DNA of 64,000 nt from Chrysoporthe austroafricana. Its lineage: Eukaryota; Ascomycota; Sordariomycetes; Diaporthales; Cryphonectriaceae. The notes under the pieces were generated by a model that was not told where the DNA came from, made no database searches, and saw only the letters and a list, made by a program, of their open reading frames with translations. The stretch is from NCBI GenBank assembly GCA_001051155.2, contig JYIP02000013.1, positions 124,001 through 188,000 of the forward strand. Direction: 5' to 3'. Shown here piece after piece: positions 25,749 through 37,977 of this stretch. Numbering within the stretch: the first letter of the stretch is position 1; each line of letters opens with the position of its first letter. Both the position numbers and the translations under genes were made by a program.

Positions 25749-28700
25749 CGTTAATTTATTTGCGGGTTATAAAGCTATATCGAGTTCTTCCGATCGATTT
25801 TCCGGCTAGCTAGTTAGTTGCTTTTCTTAATATTTCTTAAGTGCTTATCGTATATTATTCAGGTTGCTAATTAATTCCCAGTTATTTTCGTTCGAGTAAT
25901 ATCCTTTCTATTTGATTAAATATTCTTTATATTTGGTTGGCTTTCGGTATTTGAAAATTCGTTCGACTTTATATTCTGGTTTATTAATTTCGATTTATAA
26001 GGATTTATTTATTTTGGCCGCTTTCAATATTAGTTCGAAAAATGAAATATAGAATACTGGGTGAATTCTTATTCTATAAAGTAATGCGAGTTCGAAATTA
26101 ATATCCGAAATTTTCCTTAAGATTTTGAATAAGCCAAGTTTTTTGTAATTTAGCAAATAAGAAAGTCTTATTATTTTAATATGCTTTTTTCGTCGGATAA
26201 AATAAACTTTATCCTTTTCTTATAAGATTAATCCTTTAATGTTTCTAGAATTGGCATATTTTGCTATTCTTTCTTATACGAATTTTAGTTTTTCCTGAAG
26301 TTCTTTTTGGATTTTCTTAACTTTCCAGATTCGTTTTTTTGCTATTTTTGTATTTATTCCTAATAATTCGTTATAATAAGTTATCGGATTATAGCTATAA
26401 AATGCGTAAAATAATAATTTCTTTATTATATTCGTATTTGCATTATTATATGCGAATTGTACTAATAATAGCAGGTTAACTTAATTATTTTGTTTATAAT
26501 TTACGTAATGCTATAAATATTACTTAATAATTTAATTCGTTCGTTTTATTTGTTTATCCGTTTATAAGTAAAATGCTATAAATATTTTTTGCTATATTCC
26601 GAATAGCTTTATAAATAAAGTCTAGAAATTTAATATAAACTTTCTATCTTTATTAGAAATAATTTCTTAAAATATGCTATAATTAATTATAACTGTTCTA
26701 AAAAATATATATATAAAGTTTTCCGCTATACTGCTTTCTTTATATAAAAAGAAATAAGCATATTTGCTTAGTTTACAAATTACTATTAAGATATTATTAT
26801 ATTGCATTTTAATTAAAGGTTTTTATAAAAGGAATAATTTAATAATAAAATATTAATTAATAAATTGCTAAACTATTCCTAAAATAAGAAATAGTTAAAA
26901 TAATTTATAAGGCTTATAATATTCAATTTTGTTCTTCTTGCAATTATTGCATTTTTATAAGATTATTTTAATCTTTTTTCTCAATTTTAAAAAGTTTTAA
27001 TATTTCTTAATTCTTTTATATATAGCTCTAATTCCTTAATAGCCGTATGCGAATACATTATATATATTTCTGATATATTCATTTTGTTTTTTGAAAGTTA
27101 TATCTTCCGGTTTTTTCTCGTTATTAGCAATTCTAATAATCGTATTAAGCTTTCTAACTTTATTTATAAAGTTGCTATCTTTATTTTATCGAAAGATATT
27201 CTAAAGCTCTTTGGATTTTATATTTTAATAATTTAACTATTTGCTAAATGCATTTGCTCTGCTATTTTCAAATCCTTTTCAATAAATAATCTTTAAATCG
27301 AATTGCGAAAAGAATTTTGCTTATTTAATTTATCGTCTATTCAGGACTTTTATTATTATAAACGTTATTAAGTTCTTATAATTAAAATGCATTATAATTT
27401 AGTATTTGGCTTTTATTAAATAATATTGCTATTTTTTAAATGCTTTTATAATTGCTATTAATTCTTTATTTGGAATGCTATAATTGAGTTTTAAGCTATT
27501 TAATTTTTTCGAAAAATTGCTTACGATTTTAAAATATCTTTAATCGTCCTATTAACCAAATTATTTTCCGAATATATAGTTTAATATATCGGTTTCGATT
27601 TCAAATAGCTTATTTGAATTTGCTTCGCAAAGTATAAGTTCTAATATAATTCGTTTTTTAATTTCGTTAAATGCTTTTTATATTTCTTATTTATTTAAAT
27701 TTCTTATTTTTTTTCGTAAAATCCGTAAAAAGTCGTACGATTTTGCTATAATTTCGAATAAATTGCTAATAAAAGTTAGTATAATTAAAGAATACTTTAA
27801 TTTCTTTAATTCTTTTTAATATAAGCTATTCCTTTATTGCTTAAACTTTATTTTTCTATATATTAATTTTGCTTAATTCTATTATATAATCGAAATAATT
27901 AATTTTTTATTAATAAAAATAATATTTACTTAATTCAATTAAGAATTTATTATCTTGCAAAATTTGAAATACTTATTATATATACTATTTATATAATTTA
28001 AAATTTCTTAAATAAATAAAAATATTATTAAAATAAACGATAATAATAATATCTAAATATTCGCGAAAGATATTATTAATTATTTCTTAGAAAGATACAA
28101 GCGCATTAATTAATTTAAAAAATAAGATTATATATTCAAAATGTTTATAACGAATCCTGAAAGCTATTTTCCAAATATCGTTTTCTTTAATCCGGATATA
28201 ATAATATCTTTCTTTAAAATCAAGCGTAATAAACTAATTTGCTTTAATTAATTAATCTTGCATTTCTCTTATTAGAAATAAAGGATAGCGATTTTTTATT
28301 ATAATATCGTTAAGTTATCGGTAACTTATATAAAATCGTAATTTGCTATTTTTCTTAAATACAAATAGAATTAAGTATTTTGCGAATAATTATAATTTCC
28401 GTATATAGCTTCTCTTTAAATTTTTATCGATATATTCTTTAAGTATTTCGAGCTTTGTTTAATTAAGCTTATAAATAAAGTAATTTTGCGGTTTTATTCT
28501 TTCTTTTAATAGAATTTTATAATCGAAAAAGCTATATTCTGATAAGCTAATATCGAATTTCTCTTGCTATAATTTCTTGAATTTGTAATATTCTTTTAAT
28601 ATATTTTTAAATTCCGGTAATAGTTTTTCTTTATCTTTTGAGATTTAAAAGAATAAAAGGTATTATTAAGCATATTTTGCTTTTCTTGCCTTTTATTGCT

Positions 28701-31556
28701 ATTTTCGGAGCTTAATTTCTAATAGTTTCGGGTATTTATTATTTATTAGCCCGAATTTCTGGCCGTAATTTTCTTATATTTATCGTTTTGAAAGCTATAT
28801 TTCTTTATAATTCTATAATTTATATAATTTTATAATGCTTTGCGCTAAATCGATTTCTTATTAATTATTAATTGCTTAATTTTTTAATTCGTTTTCAATT
28901 TATACTTATAAATTCGAAATATTCGTAATCTTTCCTTATTTTTTGGCAAGTCCGTTTGCTTTAAAAGCATATTTAAGCCTATTTAAGCGTATATTTCTGA
29001 TATTATCCTTAGTAATTAAAATTTTCCTTTTTCTATTAATTATAACCTTTTCAGTAAATACGGCTTATTTTTATAAAATCTAGCTAATAATCCAATCGAT
29101 TCGAAAATTATGCTTTTTAAGCTAAAATATTCTTAAAATCAATTCGTATTATACTATATTTATAATATCGAAAATAGTTTTTATTATAAAGCTTTAAATT
29201 AAAATAAATAAGTAATTAGTTTTTATATCGATTATATTAAAATTATATATAATCGCTTTTCCTTTTATAATATTAAGCTTATAAAAGTTTTTCTTTTGCG
29301 TTTAAAGAATTCGTTCTTTATTAATAATTTCTAGCAAAATAAAATTTCCTTATGCGCTATTATCCAAAAGTACGCTATATCGTTGCCCGTTAATATATGC
29401 GTTTAGTATAATATATTTCTTATTTTCTTTTGTAATTGTATATAAAGACTTTATAGTTCTAATTGGCTGCTATTCCGTTATAAGCAATCTTTCTTTTTTA
29501 AGATATTTTAAGCTTTTCTTGCTATTTGCTTTATTAGCTTTCTTATTTAGCTTTAGCTATATTGCGTTGCCTTTTTAGCCTTTTGCAATCAATATTATTT
29601 TTTGGCTTTATCTTATATATAAATAAAGCATATTATAATATAGCATTATTTCTATATCGTTTTTCTTTAAATGCATTTTTACGGATAATTATCGGGTAAT
29701 TCAATATAAGCATTATTATTCTTAATATGCAAAACCTTTCTATATTTTTTTCGGGATTCTATAATAAGTCGGATTAATTAATTCTATTCTTTAATTAGAA
29801 ACTAATTATATTTAACTTTCTCGTTAAAATATATCTAGCAATTATAATAAATGCAATATATCCAAGCAAGTTTATAATAATAAAGGTATAAGTAACTGAT
29901 CTTTCTATTTTCTTGAAATTTGTATTCGCTATTTTGAAACGGAATGCTTTAGAAGAGTTCTTATAATATAAGCCCGTAAATAAAGTATTTAATTTTCGTA
30001 TGCTTGGATATCCAGCTATTCTATTTTAATCGTTTTTATTTTGCATATTAAGTAGCCGTTTCCTTTATTTCCGTATTAAATTCTTTTTCGAATATAAAAG
30101 TTAGCAAGTTATTTGGCTATTTATTTTGCAGCATTATTTCTTTAAATATAGCATTAAGCGTAAATATGCTTATTTATTAAATGCTTATTTCGTCCTTTAC
30201 TATCGCATTTTATTGTTAATCGAAGTAATAGTTTAAAAGAAACTTTCTTAAGTCTTTTTCCTTAGCGTCCAAAAGGTTATTTAAGCAATCGGAATTATTG
30301 CTATTTATAACCGCATTATAAATAAGGCCTTTTCTTCTTATAGCAAATTGCTTTTATCTTTTAAGTTTGCATAAGAATTATCTTAAATTTCCTTTTGCCG
30401 AAAAGTGCAATAAGCAATAATCCTAATAGCAAGCTATTTAGCTTATATTACCGTAATTAAAATCCGCTACTTATTCCGATAAGATATTATTATCTAGCTA
30501 ATTGAGTTTTTATTGCTAAATAATATTAACTTATCTTTCCGGAACTAGTTTCCAATCTTATTTCTTCTTTTCTTAATAGCAATTACATGCAATATAGCCT
30601 TTCTTGCTATAATTATAACAAATAATCCCTTTGCATTATTTTTGTATAAAAGTATTCAATTCTATAAGTTTAATATATATCGTACTTGAATAAGCTATAC
30701 TATTTCGGGTTTTCTGCTAGAATTTGCATTTCTTTAAATTAAGTTAGTATTTCGGGACGCTATTATAATTCCTCTATCGTTGTTATTAATACCGCTTATA
30801 AAATCGATTATCAATACGGACTGCTTTATTAATAAACTTATTAAATTTTTCAAATTATTTTTCCTTATAAAATTTATCTTTGATTTCTTCTTTAAATCTT
30901 ACGTAATAAGCATTTATAAAAGGTTCGTTTTCATAATTAAAATAAGCAATAATTTATTTAAACTTAGCTATATAGTTTATAGCTAAGCTAGTTTATCGAA
31001 ATCTTTCTAATTGCTATATTGCGATATATCTTTTATCCGAGTCTTTAAAAGTCTTAATAAAGGCCGATTCAAAATTAGCATAGCGCTAAAAAAATGCGTT
31101 TAATATTCTCAGAACGGAAATCCTCGTTACTATTTAAATAATTGCGGAAAGTTAGCTTCTATTATTGAAAGGCCGTTCTTTCAAAGCAGCTTTTTGCAAA
31201 ATCGATTTTATTATAAATAATCTTAAATTAAGCGCTATAGTATTTGAAATAAGCTTTGATTTGAGTTAAGAAGGCCTGGAAGTCTTTTCGAGTACTTTTA
31301 TAAAGCTCGGGCTTATTAAGCTTGAAAGCCTTAGCCTATTAAAAGGCATTAAAGCGGAAAACCTCGTTTTTAATTTCTTTAAGCTGCTAATATAAAGCTA
31401 TATTTTATTGCTAAAATTGTTCGTTAGTAAAGATAATTAAAGCTTTTTCTTAAAAAGCTTAATTGCTAGAAGAAAATAAGGTTTAAAACGCTATTATATT
31501 TCTAATATTACTTAAAAAGTATATATTAAACTATTCTTAAATAAGAATCGTAAAAA
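25749..31556 (-). pseudogene. Degraded gag-pol of element C
   Basis: It begins in the chromodomain region immediately after the B target duplication. It then shows integrase (about 26,600-26,950), RNase H (27,300-27,600), RT with YFNN (near 28,030-28,050), protease (about 29,350) and gag (30,550-31,400). The knuckle reads CYNYSKKGYIACNC, losing a Cys and the His, and the gag start is ATA. It is the most eroded full-length coding region among the three nested copies, consistent with being the oldest host. Confidence 0.8.
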
Positions 31557-32002
31557 TATTATAAATGCTATAGTAATCCTAAAATAAACTGTAAAGTTAA
31601 AAGGTTTATATTAGCAAAAGCGGTATTAAATATAACTTGAAATACTAGAAACTTATTTAATAAATATTTGCAATATTTACAAGCTTATAAGGCTATTACT
31701 TGAATATATAGTAAAGTTCAAATAATACTTAAATTTACGATTAAAGAGCTATAGTAATTTATTTAATAAATATTTTGTCTTTATATATCCAGCTTTTCAG
31801 TATAAATTTATTAAATTTCGAACAAATTCTTAAATCCTAAATTTCTTAGATTTAAAATAAATCCTTAAATCCTCCTTATTTCGTAACCTTAACCCTGGGT
31901 TACGTAAGCAATTATAAGTTTTTCTCGAATAAGGCTAAAGGTAAAGTGCTTAGCTAGCTTCTTTTTTTCCCCGTATATCCTGATTCTTATTGGGTTATAA
32001 TA
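31557..32002 (-). repeat. LTR at the 5' end of element C (divergent U3)
   Basis: 446 bp with the usual ends. Its U3 block (AAATTTCGAACAAATTCTTA and repeats of TTAAATCC) is unlike any other LTR in the window. The inverted repeat ATTCTTAAATAAGAAT (31,533-31,548) lies next to it, as in element A. Confidence 0.75.
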
Positions 32003-33640
32003 TTATATAAAAACTATCCTAAACCTTTTTTTGCCGAAAAATATAATAAGCAATAATTTTAATAGCAAGCTATTTAGCTTATACTACCGTAATTAAAATT
32101 TGCTACTTATTCCGGTAGGATATTATTATTTAGCTAATTAAGTTCTTATTGTTAAATAATATTAACTTATTTTTCCGAAATTAGTTTCCAATCTCGTTTC
32201 TTTTTTTCTTAATAGCAATTATATGCAATATAGCCTTTCTTGCCGCAATTATAACAAGTAATTCTTTTATATTATTCCTATATAAAAGTATTTAATTTTA
32301 TAAGTTTAGTATATATTATGCTTAAATAAGCTATATTATTCCGGATTTTCTGCTAGAACTTATATTTCTTTAAATTAAATTAATATTTTAAAACGCTATT
32401 ATAATTCTTTTATTATTATTAGCGCTGCTTATAAAATCGATTATCGATACGGACTGCTTTATTAATAAACTTGCTAAATTTTTCGGGTTAGTTTTTTTTA
32501 TAAAATTCGTTTTTAACTTCTTCTTTAAATCCCGTATAATAAATATATATAAAAGGTTCGTTTTCGTAATTAAAATAAGCGATAATCTATTTAAATTTAG
32601 CCGTATAGTTTATAGCTAAGCCAGTTTATCGAAATGCTTCTAATTGCTATATTGCGGTATATTTTTTATTCGAATCTTTAAAAGTTTTAGTAAAAGCCGA
32701 TTTAAAATTGGTATAGCGCTGAAAAATGCGCTTAATATTCTTAGAACGGAAATCCTCGTTATTATTCAGATAGTTACGGAAAGTTAGCTTTTACTATTAA
32801 AAAGCCGTTCTTTTAAAGCGGCTTTTTGCGAAATCGATTTTGTTATAAGTAATCTTGAATTAAGCGCTATAATATTTGAAATAAGCTTTAAATTAAATTA
32901 AGAAAGCTTGGAAGTCTTTTCGAATGCTTTTATAAAGCTTAAGCTTATTAAGCTTGAAAGCTTTAGCCTATTAGAAAGTATTAAAGCAGAAAATTTCGTT
33001 CTTAATTTCCTTAAGCTGCTAATATAAGGCTATATTTTATTGCTAGAACTATTCGTTAATAAAGATAATCGGGGCTTTTTCCCTAAAAAGCTTGGTTATT
33101 ACAAAAAGACGGAATTTAAAGCGCTATCGTATTTCTAGTATTGCTTAAAGGGTATATATTAAACCGTTATTGAATAAGAATTGTAAAAATATTATAAATG
33201 CTATAGCAATTTTAAGATAAACTGTAAAGTTAAAAGGGTTTATGCTAGCAAAAATAGTATTAAATATAGCTTTGAATATCGAAAATACGTTTAACAAATA
33301 TTCGCAATGCTTATAAGCTTATACGGCTATTATTCAAATATTTGGTAAGGTTTAAGTAATATTTAGATTTATAACTGAAAATCTATAATAATTTATTTAG
33401 TAGATAGCTTATCTTTATATATCCAGCTTTTCTTTCTTCGGATTATTAGCTTATTTAATAATCCAGTAAGCTTAGCTTATTAAATTACTTAATAATCTAG
33501 TAATCCTTATTTTATTTAACCTTAACCCGTAGTTATATAATTGACGTATATTTCTTTCTTCCGATAAAGCTGCTATTAAGTTGCTTAAATAGTCGTTCTT
33601 ATATCTTATATTAACTTTAAGTCCGTATTGGGTTATAATA
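32003..33640 (-). mobile_element. Truncated copy D: gag plus 5' LTR only
   Basis: The left edge starts in the zinc-knuckle-proximal part of gag exactly at the end of the preceding LTR. It continues through gag (32,050-33,060) to an LTR at 33,190-33,640. Pol, antisense ORF and 3' LTR are absent here. The abrupt edge at an LTR border suggests insertion of another element followed by loss of its distal half, or LTR-mediated recombination. Confidence 0.75.
33190..33640 (-). repeat. 5' LTR of truncated copy D
   Basis: 451 bp. Its U3 (TTAGCTTATTTAATAATCCA, TTAAATTACTTAATAATCTA) closely matches the left LTR of element C at 9,896-10,345. The two are candidates for an original LTR pair, but their 5-bp flanks (TTTAT and GTATA) do not match. 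Confidence 0.75.
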
Positions 33641-36635
33641 GTATATTTCTAATGCTATTTTCAATAATTAAAATTTTCCTTTTTCCATTAATTGTAACTT
33701 TTTTAATAAATACGGCTTATTCCTATAAAACTTAGCCAGTAGTCCAATCGATTCGAAAATTATGCTTTTTGAATTAAAGTATTTTTAAGATTAATTTATG
33801 CTATATTATATTTGTAATATCGAAAGTCGTATTTATCGTAAGGCTTTGAATCGAAATAAATAGGTAATTAGTTTCCATATTAATTATATTAAAGTTATAT
33901 GCAATTGCTTTTCCTTTTATAATATTGAATTTATAAAGATTCTTTTTCTATATTCAGGGAATTCGTTCCTTATTAACGATTTCTGGCAAAATAAAATTTC
34001 TTTATATATTGCTATCCAATAATGCGCCGTATTATTGCCCATTAATATATGCATTTAATATAATATATTTTTCGTTTTCTTTAATAATTGCGTATAAGGA
34101 CCTCGTAATCTTAATCGGCTGCTATCCTGCTATAAGCGATCCTTCCCTTTTAGAGCATTTTAAGCTTTTCTCGCTGCTTGCCTTGCTAATCTTCTTGTTT
34201 AGCTTTGGCCGTACTGCTTCGCCTTTTCGGCTTTTTGCAATCGATACTATTCTTTAACTTTATCTTGTATATGGATAAAGTATGCTATAATATAGCATTA
34301 TTCCCATATTGTCTTTCTTTAAATGCATTTCTATAAATAGTTATTAAATAGTTTAATATAAGCGTTATTATTCTCGATATGCAAAACTTTTCTATATTTT
34401 TTTCGGGATTCTATAATAAGTTAAACCAATTAATTCTATTCCCTAATTGGGAACTAATTATATTTAACTTTTTCGCTAAAATATATCTGGCAATTATAAT
34501 AAATATAATATATCTAAGCAAGTTTGTAATATCGAAAGTATAAGTAACTGATCCTTTTATTTTCTTAAGGTTTATATTTATTATTCTGAAATGAAATGCT
34601 TTAAAAGAGTTCTTATAGCATAAGCCCGTAAATAAAGTGCTTGATTTTCGTATATTTGAATATCCAATTATTATAATTTAGCCTTTCTTGCTTTATATAT
34701 TAAACGATTATTTCTTCTATAACTAGTTCTTTTTCGTATATAAGGGTTAATAAATTGTTTGGCTATTTATCTTATAGCATTATTTTTTCAAGTATAACAC
34801 TTGGCATAAATATCCTTATTTGTTAAGTGCTAATTTCTTCTTCTATTATTATTTCCCATTATCGTTCAAAATAGTAATTTAAAAGGAACTTTCTTAAGTC
34901 TGCTTTCCTAGCATTTAATAAGTTGCTTAAGCAATCGGAATCGCTATTATTTATAGCTGTATTATAAAGAAAGCCTTTCTTTTTTATAACGAATTATTTC
35001 TATCTTTTAAACTTGCATAAAAACTATCCTGAACCTTCTTTCGCCAAAAAATGCAATAAGCAATAATTTTAATAGCAAGCTATCTAGCTTATACTACTAT
35101 AATCAGAATCCGCTGCTTATTCCGGTAAAATATTATTATTTAGCTAATTAAGTTCTTATTACTAAGCGATATTAACTTATTTTTCCGGAATTAATTTCCA
35201 ATTTCGCTTTTTTCTTTCTTAATAGCAATTGCATATAATATAGCCTTTTTTACTACAATTATAGCAAATAACCCTTTTGCGTTATTCGTATATAAAAGTA
35301 TTTAGCTTTATAAGTTTAGTATATATCGTATTTAAATAAGCTATATTATTTCGGTTTTTCTGTTAGAATTTGCATTTTCCCGAATTGGATTAATATTTCG
35401 GGATACTATTATAATTCTTCTATTATTGCTAGCGCTATTTATAAAGTCGGTTATTAATACGAACTGCTTTATTAATAAATTCGTTAAATTTTTCGGGTTG
35501 GTTTTCTTTATAAAGCTTATTTTTAATTTCTTCTTTAAATCCTATATAATAAGCATTTATAAAGAGTTCGTTCTTATAATCAAAGTAAGCAATAATTTGC
35601 TTGAATTTAGCTATATAATTTGCAGCTAAACCGGTTTATCGGAATGCTTCCAATTGCTATATTGCAATATATCGCTTATCCGGATTTCCAAAAATCTTAA
35701 TAAAGGCTAATTCAAAATTAGCATAGCGCTAGAAGATATGCTTAGTATTTTCAGAACGAAAACTTTCGCTATTATCCAGATAATTACGAAAAGTTAGTTC
35801 TTATTATTAAAAAGCAGTTTTTTCAAAGCAGCTTCTTGCGAAATTAATTTTGTTATAAGTGGTTCTGAATTGAGCGCTATAATGCTTGAAATAAGCTTTG
35901 AGCTGCATTAAGAAAGCCTGAAGGTTTTTTCGAATGCTTTTATAAAGCTTAAGCTTATCAAGCTTGAAAGCTTTAGCTTATTAGAAAGCATTAAAGCGGA
36001 AAATTTCATTCTTAACCTTTTCAAATTGCTAGTATAGGGCTATATTCTGTTATTGGAATTATTCGTTAGTAAGGATAGTTAGGGCTTTTTCCTGAAAAGC
36101 TTGGTTACCGGAAGAAAACGGAATCTAAAACGCTATCGTATTTCAAGTATTGCTTAAAAAATATATACTAAACCGTTTTTAAACAAAAATCGTAAAAATA
36201 TTATAAACGCTATAATAATCCTAAAATAAACTATAAGGTTAAAGGGTTTATATTAGCAAAAGCAATACCAAATATAGCCTTGAATACCGAAATATGTTTA
36301 AATAAATATTTACAATATTTATAAGCTTATACGGCTATTATTTAAAGGTATTATAAGGTCCAAGTAATATTTAGATTTACGACTGAAAAGCTATAGCAAT
36401 CTATCTAATAAATAGCCGGTCCTTATATATCTAGCTCTTTATTCTTAGATCGACAGGCTTTTGCGCCGAGCCTTTCGATCTTTTTGGATCGATATCGATC
36501 CTATCGATCCGGGTTAACCTTAACTCTAAGTTATATAAGCGGATATAGAGAACCTCTTAAATAGGGTTATTAGCAAAGTGCTTTACTGGCTTCTTTCCGT
36601 ATTGCATACTCTAGTTCCTTTATTGGGTTATAATA
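33641..36635 (-). mobile_element. Truncated copy E: protease, gag and 5' LTR
   Basis: It starts in the protease region immediately right of the preceding LTR and runs through the linker and gag to the LTR at 36,199-36,635. Recognisable parts are the retropepsin block near 34,010-34,060 and the gag IDNRLY block near 35,450. The zinc-knuckle zone is near 35,220-35,270. RT, integrase, antisense ORF and 3' LTR are missing. It is degraded by the same transitions as the other copies. Confidence 0.75.
36199..36635 (-). repeat. 5' LTR of truncated copy E
   Basis: About 437 bp with ends TATTATAAACGC and GGGTTATAATA. It includes a perfect 16-bp palindrome, GGATCGATATCGATCC (36,486-36,501), in U3, related to the element B LTR block but better preserved. 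Confidence 0.8.
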
Positions 36636-37977
36636 ATTATAGCGTTTATAATAATTAAGTATATTTTCGAATATATTTTAAGTTTATTTTTCAAAATTAT
36701 TGCAAAAAGTATAAAAGAGATTATTATTAAATAAATATTTAGAAATATAAATTCTTATTATCTTTATTATTATCGTAATAAATTAAATTAATTCAAATAA
36801 TTAAATTAATTATTATTCTAAAAAAATCTCTTAACTCAAAATCTTTCTATTAAAGCTTTTAATTAGAAAATGCTATTATCGCTAGCTATTATAAATTGGC
36901 TAAATAATACATATTATATAAGTTTGGCTATATAGCTTATTTATATATTATTTATTTCTTATATATAATAAATATATATTTCGCTTGCTTTAGAAAATAT
37001 AATTTCGATAGTTAGGAAAATCTATTAGCAAAGGAGATTTTCCTTAATAATCGCTCAGAAAATCTAGTTTTTTATAAGGAAATCTGAAAAAGCAATCGCT
37101 AATATTTAGTACAGAATGCCTTATCGAGAGTAAGCCTTACGCGTTACTAATATCAACCGCTAGCGTTATGTAAAACTTAAACAAGTTTTCGAAATCCTGT
37201 CTTTTCAACCTAGCTGTCTGTAATTATCCAAAGGCAATTACTGATCAGTATTGGCTAGGCTTAACCACGTACGTAGTGAATCGATTTCGATTTGCTGTCT
37301 GTTATTGTCTGTCTAGAAGGAAGGAAGGAAAGAAAGCCGTAGGCAATAGCCAGAGCGTAAAAATGGCTTTGGCCCTGGCGCACGGGCCATATCCTGGCCC
37401 GTGCCCATATGCCAGAGTGAACAGCTCTGGCTGTCCCATACTGGCTATCCCACAACCAGACTATATTTATAGTCATTCCTTTCAGCTGTCGTATATATAG
37501 TAAGCCTATGCGAGGGCCAATAACTCACTTGCCCGTGCGTCGCTGGCGATCATACTGTCATCGGCCACCCAGATGGAGGTCGGGGGCGAGCATGGCGAAT
37601 TCCTGACCGTTCAGCTCAGCGGGCATGCATGTAGTAGCCGACGGCGTATGATACCGAGAGATGCAACGATTCTACATTGGGTTGGATTGCACTGTGTGAA
37701 TGTCGCACGGACGAGAGCTGCAGTCTTAAAGGTCCCCGGCCTGCATCACACACCATACCAACCATGGTACGTCGTGGGCGGTTATTGCAGCCAACTGCAC
37801 AGTCAGGTTGCCGTTGCAGTGGATCGAGTTGATAAGCGACAAGCGAGGCAAAATACGGACTGCTGAAATCCTACCACAATCCCGGACCCTGCAATCCTAC
37901 TGCTTCATCACGCCCACTTTCGGGCCCGTCCCAGAAACGCACAACCACACGCGCGCAGACACTCACGCGTTCCTAAG
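36636..37977. other. Boundary of the AT-rich block and 5' flank of the SDR gene
   Basis: 36,636-37,100 is AT-rich but not LTR or pol. Composition changes to balanced GC between about 37,100 and 37,300. No convincing gene is present up to 37,977; the short open frames here overlap one another on both strands. Two neighbouring hairpins lie at 37,380-37,404 and 37,411-37,431. The final few hundred bases must hold the promoter of the oxidoreductase gene, but I see no clear element. Confidence 0.55.
37380..37431. repeat. Two adjacent hairpins
   Basis: The first is GCACGGGCCA-TATCC-TGGCCCGTGC, with perfect 10-bp arms and a 5-nt loop (37,380-37,404). The second is GCCAGAG-n7-CTCTGGC (37,411-37,431). 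They sit just inside the GC-balanced side of the compartment border. They could be part of a small degraded transposon, a replication or transcription barrier, or chance. Confidence 0.5.

Larger units (their letters stand above)
9896..32002 (-). mobile_element. Ty3/gypsy chromovirus copy C, split by insertions A and B
   Basis: When A (10,535-17,945) and B (18,388-25,743) are removed, the parts 9,896-10,534, 17,951-18,387 and 25,749-31,556 read continuously as 3' LTR, antisense ORF, chromodomain, integrase, RNase H, RT, protease and gag. They are followed by a 5' LTR (31,557-32,002), giving a net length of about 7.3 kb, the family size. The A target duplication (AAATG) splits the antisense ORF, and the B duplication (TCTAC/TTTAC) lies at its 3' end. 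One caveat is that the U3 of the left LTR looks like the LTR at 33,190, not the LTR at 31,557, so C may be a recombinant. Confidence 0.7.
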
